Shown here one piece after another: positions 59,716 to 64,000 of a stretch of 64,000 nt of DNA. This DNA comes from Nemertoderma westbladi (Eukaryota > Xenacoelomorpha > Nemertodermatida > Nemertodermatidae): contig JAUCBJ010004350.1 of the NCBI GenBank assembly GCA_032718475.1, positions 62,001 to 126,000 of the forward strand. Direction: 5' to 3'. Position 1 is the stretch's first letter, and the number at the start of each line of letters is the position of its first letter. A model generated the notes under the pieces. It made no database searches and was not told the origin of the DNA. It was given only the letters and a program-made list of their open reading frames with translations. The translations under genes were made by a program, and so were the position numbers.

Positions 59716-60549
59716 ATGGAGAAGGGGATACATGGAGAGCCGAGATGGGGATATGATATCCAAGAGGAAGCAGCAGCGCCATTCGAAAGATTTGGAGCCA
59801 AAGACTACACTATATTTGGTATAAAGGATTTATCAGAAAGTACAGCGAGACTCGCGAGAACTAAATATGACTCGAATGTATTAAAGAGAAGGCAAAACGC
59901 ATTAAATGAGAGAATCGAAAGTTTGCGCAAAACCTTCAATGAACTTTACCCGTACGACGCTTTGTGTGATACGGGAGACATTAGCGAAGACCCCGATACC
60001 GAAATTAGTCGTTTGTATCATACTATGCAATACCTGAAGGCACACGAACCTATGCCCGCGGTACGTGATGAATTCGATGGAATGCATCTTTACAGATGAA
60101 CTCGAGGGGACGATAGAGAAACAAAGGAAGCATTTTCAGTTTATAAACTTTATTATCAATGCGGTTCTTGTATGCGCGAACAACGAAATGCGATTCCGAT
60201 GCGTTTGAATAAGGAAAATCCCGAACCGATATTGGCGAGGTGTTCGAACCATCAACAACTACGCTACCAGGAAGGAGGGTATCCTTTATCAAATCCATAT
60301 CATTCGTTTGCTATGACTGGACCAAAGGCGGGAGAAACTGTCGTTTACCCACCTAAAGTTGTTGAACCCGATGCATTTGAACTTACGCTGGACGAGGCGA
60401 ATCAGTCAACCCGCAAAAGAAAGAAGCTCTTAGCCTATACAGAGCCTACAAGGCTTTCGAGAAAGGTGAGATGGAAGAATGGGGCGGAAGACTCGCGAGC
60501 CTACCTTACCATTGGACGTCACACGATCAAACTTCAGCTAAGGAGATGA
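59716..60549 (+). pseudogene. Extra ORF A of the BEL element (two halves in one frame, split by TGA)
   Basis: Frames 59716-60099 (127 codons) and 60172-60549 (125 codons) are in the same phase; between them the only stop is TGA at 60097-60099. Read as one, it would be about 277 residues, starting MEKGIHGEPRWGY. It has a charged helix-rich first half and CGSCMREQ plus ARCSNH in the second, a possible zinc site. No signal peptide or membrane segment, so it does not look like an envelope gene. I do not recognise it. Confidence 0.5.
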
Positions 60550-60669
60550 CACCGGAAATTTTCGAAAGTATAAACTTTGCCCAAAATGTTCAATCGTATC
60601 ACATATGGTGAATTTGACCGTTTTCGAACAGAAAAGCGAAATAAAGGAGCTTAGTTAACCGTCGCATGG

Positions 60670-61227
60670 GTGTACCGAGCCGCGTTCTATCATAGGCGTA
60701 TACGAGCGAGCGTATTCGAGGAAGAGGAGATCCTAGAGGCGACCGACATACCAGCCACTCCGGTTGCACCGTCTGCACGTCACCCTCGGGAGGACGGACA
60801 GGGTAGGATCATAAGGGTCCAGAAAGTGAGCCAACAATTAAAGAAGTCTATTAATATAGAAGAACGCAAGGGAGTTGAGCCGACCATTCGAATTACTCGG
60901 GATACGGTATCGCTTCCTAGAGAATCAACAGGAGGATCGGGACATACACCAGCTGATCAAAAGGGGGCGCAAGCTACTCTTGGGTCTGCGTCGTCCGCTT
61001 CCCGCGCGTTCCCAGACGTTTTACCAACTGTAGTGACAACTGATCGGTCACGAGGAATCGGTCGAGGTTTTGGGATGCCAAATAGACGAATTTGTGAGGA
61101 AATGGTCGCACCGTCTCTCAACGTCCAAACGAAACCAGTGACTCGCCCCACGAGTCCCATATCGCGAGCAAAGTCACCTGTGCGCAGTTTTCGAGGACGC
61201 GGCAGGGCTCGATCAACTAAGCGATAA
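60670..61227 (+). CDS. Extra ORF B of the BEL element (185 codons)
   Basis: Open frame without a clear ATG at its start (the first codon shown is GTG). Composition is Arg/Ser/Pro-rich, ending PTSPISRAKSPVRSFRGRGR, which suggests a nucleic-acid-binding basic tail. No known domain. Several stops separate it from ORF A. It could be the 3' exon of a spliced accessory gene. Confidence 0.4.
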   Translation: MYRAAFYHRRIRASVFEEEEILEATDIPATPVAPSARHPREDGQGRIIRVQKVSQQLKKSINIEERKGVEPTIRITRDTVSLPRESTGGSGHTPADQKGAQATLGSASSASRAFPDVLPTVVTTDRSRGIGRGFGMPNRRICEEMVAPSLNVQTKPVTRPTSPISRAKSPVRSFRGRGRARSTKR

Positions 61228-62022
61228 AAGGGAGGGCAAGGGTGGACGGAAGACTCGTGAGCCTTTCTTGTGAATTTGTGATTTATTTGAATTATATGTT
61301 TTATATTTAATTAGTAAGTTTTGTATTCTGGAAGAACTCATATTTAGTAAGATTTATATTTAGAAGGAAGTTATATTTTGCAAGATTTATATTTTATATT
61401 TGTGATTATTCCGAACTTATGCAATTTATATTGTTCCGAATACTATGCAATTTATATCTTATAAGCAGTATTTGTATTTACAGTGAAATAGAAAGTAAGA
61501 GTAGATGGAAGACTCGTGGGCCTTTCTTATAGTTTCATTTGTAAAGTGTTATATTTTGTATTTAGAAGGTTTTATAGTTAGAAAGTTTTGTACTTAGAAA
61601 GACTCATATTTGTAATTATTCCGAACTTATGCAATCTACATTTAGGCACGAAAGTATTTGTAATTATTTGAATTTATGCAATATTTGAGATGCAATAGTA
61701 GATGGAAGACTCGCGAGCCTTTCTTATGATTTTCATTTATTTGTATTTGTAATTGTTTGAATTTATGCAATATTGAGATGCAATAGATTTATATTGGTGA
61801 ATTTAATTTAGATTTATATTGTACTTACTTAGTAAAGCCTTAAATATGTAAAGTTTGAATTTGTAATTATTTTGTATCGAATCATTATGTAGAAAGGAAG
61901 TATTATTGCTTGAAATTTAATTTGTAAATATGTAAGTACGCCCTAAGTATTCTATAATTTGATTGATTATTGGTGAAAACCGTATATTTTATGCACAATA
62001 ATATCCTGTTTTCATGGAGCGG
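61228..62022 (+). other. 3' untranslated part of the BEL element
   Basis: AT-rich, built of diverged ~200-260-bp repeats, each opening with the dispersed 20-nt motif (61248, 61509, 61704). The sequence before the 3' LTR is GGAGCGG, a weak polypurine tract. Confidence 0.5.
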
Positions 62023-63932
62023 TATAGAATTATATTCCCTAAATGCCGTGGATTTTCAAAATTTTATTTTATTCGAATTAACTTTGCTAAAAGATTACAT
62101 TGAGTCCTCATTTGTATTTGCTATTCCTATTTGAACGATGATTAGTCAAGTGGTTCAGTAGCTCAGTCGGTAGAGCGTTGGAAATTATATGTAGTGTGTA
62201 TTGAGTTCGAATCCTAGTAGGTGCGAATTATTTTTTGTGCAGAATTTCAACTCATTTAAATTGACCGCTACAAATTAATTGCATTTGCTCGAAGTAAGAT
62301 TAACCAATGAGACTGTAGTTATTAGATTGTAACCAATGTCATACAAGTTATATATTTGCTGGACCAATAGCTATCTTTAAAAACCTGTTAGAACCTATAG
62401 AACAATCGAGAATTTTCTCGATTGATTGCAGCACAAATTTGCTATATAAAGGTGCGATTTGTTCATTAGTTATCTTACACAATATATCTATCGTATCTAT
62501 CTTTCATTCTTTCTCAGTTACATTATTTCAGATTACATTGTTTATTGTATAATAGTTATTGTTTGATTTTGTAATAAAAGTTAGAAATACTTGTCACATC
62601 TGCCCTTTTCTATCTGTTTTATCATGCTTCACCACGGTGAACTCAACTGAGGGACAGGATGGCTGGCTAGACATCGGGCCGCAGCAATGAACGGGAACAT
62701 CTAGGGAATGTAGACAGGAGACAACCCGCAATATCATCTTAGTTATTCGCCCATCGCCTGAAAGGTTAGACAGCGTTCGATGCCTTGCTACCTAAGTGTA
62801 AGACCAAAGATCAAAGGTAGAGGTAGTGACACGCTGTACGCCTAAAAATTACATCTAGGGATTGTACTGTTTTAATTCAGGAAAAAACCGCAGTAGACCT
62901 TCATATTCCTACGGGGGGAGAGCAGGCAGAGATACTAGTACGCAGATAGGACGTAGGCACACCGGTACAAAGCATACACATTGGTAGGGTGCAGCAAACT
63001 GTACGCCTAACTCTTGCTAAGTACAGGTGCGTCTGCGACTATTTGTAGTACAACGGTGTCCATTGCATTAGAACTTGTAGGCTAGGAGGGTTACTGTGTT
63101 TCACCTGAATTAGGATTGTACCGTTCAGGCGGTAGGGCAGTTTACGACTAGGCGCAAATAAATTGAGGCTAATTAGGGATACTAACATCTACCGTGTCCC
63201 CGCCGACATCCTGATAGGAAGTTACCAAGCCCACCTAGGTAACCAAAATTCTAGATAGGACGCCAGGCTAGCTATTAGTAACCGTACGCCTACTGTAGTA
63301 AACTAACACATTTCTTCTTAGTATTAGGGACCTGGTAAATTAAAATTGCCGAATTCTGGGCGTAGCATTAACCTTATGCCTGAATTTGAGTCCTGGAAAT
63401 ACGCAAGAGGGGAAGGAACCTTATTATTCGTGAGTATTGGACCTACAAGTTACAAAATTAGAATATTTGTAAAATGCACACCATACCCAGTAATTATATA
63501 TATGAAGGAGCAAAACTGATCTTGACGGTTCAGAATTAACACGCGCGCGTTAGAAATTATTTACACCTCAAAATATATAAAATTAACTTTTGTCCGTACT
63601 GCACTTTGCCCGCTAGTTAGACATCTCCAAATCTCTGCACCTAGCTAGCGTCTCTTTCGCCCAACCATATAAATCACACCGCGGCAAAGTATACGAGCCC
63701 CTTAGTCCGTCAGTGAGTCAGCCTGATTTTAGGATTCGCTGCGCGGGATTTTGTTTTATCGAAGTTTGTCCGTTCGTAGACTGTTTTCTGCCTCACCAGT
63801 TATAAGGGACCAATACTGCAATATATTCGCTTACTTGGAGTTTACTGTTTTGGTGAGAAGGTCGGATTTATGATTTGATTCACAAACTTTACAGTAAGAT
63901 ATTGCAGGTATTGTTACTGTCTCTTCGAATTA
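62023..63932 (+). repeat. 3' LTR of the BEL/Pao element
   Basis: 1910 bp; the 3-bp difference from the 5' LTR is explained by one 1-nt and one 2-nt indel. TATA box at 62443, tRNA-like module at about 62152-62224. Confidence 0.9.
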
Positions 63933-64000
63933 GTGGTGTATCAACAACCAGAGAGAATAATGTGTTCTATCTTGTAAAAGTGGTCGCTCTCCACTACTGT
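63933..64000. repeat. Satellite unit resuming after the BEL element
   Basis: One further unit of the 66-bp satellite of 46435-47459, beginning with the target duplication GTGGT. It continues past the window. Confidence 0.9.

Larger units (their letters stand above)
47455..63937 (+). mobile_element. BEL/Pao LTR retrotransposon, 16.5 kb, young but coding-defective
   Basis: The element is 47460-63932 with GTGGT on both sides (47455-47459 and 63933-63937). The unbroken satellite unit reads CTACTGTGGTGTATC, so the empty site is reconstructed exactly. LTRs of 1913 and 1910 bp differ by about 8 substitutions and two indels (1 and 2 nt). Order inside: leader, gag, protease, RT, RNase H, integrase, extra ORFs. 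Protease before RT, YVDD, and an integrase with a long C-terminus mark BEL/Pao. LTRs begin TATAG and end AATTA, without the usual TG...CA, and I see no clear primer-binding site. Confidence 0.9.

Noticed and set aside
60435..60460. A further copy of the 20-nt motif at GAGCCTACAAGGCTTTCGAG
   Set aside because: It shares words with the motif but not their order; not counted among the twelve.
59716..61227. Envelope gene making the BEL element retrovirus-like
   Set aside because: No signal peptide, membrane segment or cleavage-type site is visible in these frames.

Overview
The window looks like nuclear DNA of an invertebrate metazoan. It has spliced genes with GT-AG introns, AT-rich intergenic DNA, frequent TAGGCCTA and ACCGGT words, and a very high load of transposable elements and minisatellites. 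Species cannot be fixed from the sequence; a marine invertebrate is a guess from repeat style only.

Layout. 1-7990 is a nest of DNA transposons: a small foldback element, broken by a hAT-type element with a perfect 8-bp target duplication (566-7813). Inside that sits a two-exon DDE-type transposase element (1986-7353; 899 aa predicted). 9319-9793 (minus) holds the first two coding exons of a gene whose layout resembles URB1/NPA1. 12028-17341 (plus) is a complete two-exon gene for a secreted/one-pass membrane TPM-domain protein of the MOLO1 type; its 4.5-kb intron holds a foldback element with a 21-bp satellite and a hAT-like MITE. 18.2-24.3 kb is nested foldback elements with a decayed ORF. 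24.8-29.3 kb is a frameshifted non-LTR retroelement with zinc finger, reverse transcriptase and restriction-like endonuclease.

30709-43060 (plus) carries the last six recognisable coding exons (429 aa) of an EEA1-like coiled-coil/FYVE protein. All six join in frame. The introns are unusual. One ends in exactly 44 copies of a 41-bp unit that contains the 3' splice site plus the first 23 nt of the exon. Another (39299-42542) is minisatellite from donor to acceptor, with units that resemble the exon junction itself. A third carries a palindrome with a hammerhead ribozyme on each strand and a minisatellite made from the tail of a LINE ORF. A diverged solo LTR lies in the first intron.

43.4-47.5 kb is two satellites: a GC-rich 65/52-bp array and a 66/70-bp array. 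A 16.5-kb BEL/Pao retrotransposon (47460-63932) is inserted in the second array with a 5-bp target duplication. Its two 1.9-kb LTRs differ at about ten places, so it is young, yet gag-pol has four frameshifts and a stop. The LTR carries a tRNA-like Pol III promoter module, the element has extra ORFs after pol, and a 20-nt motif recurs twelve times through it in all three reading frames and in non-coding DNA.

The best candidates for something undescribed are the splice-site-bearing minisatellites of the EEA1-like gene, the dispersed 20-mer of the BEL element, and the tRNA-like module in its LTR family.
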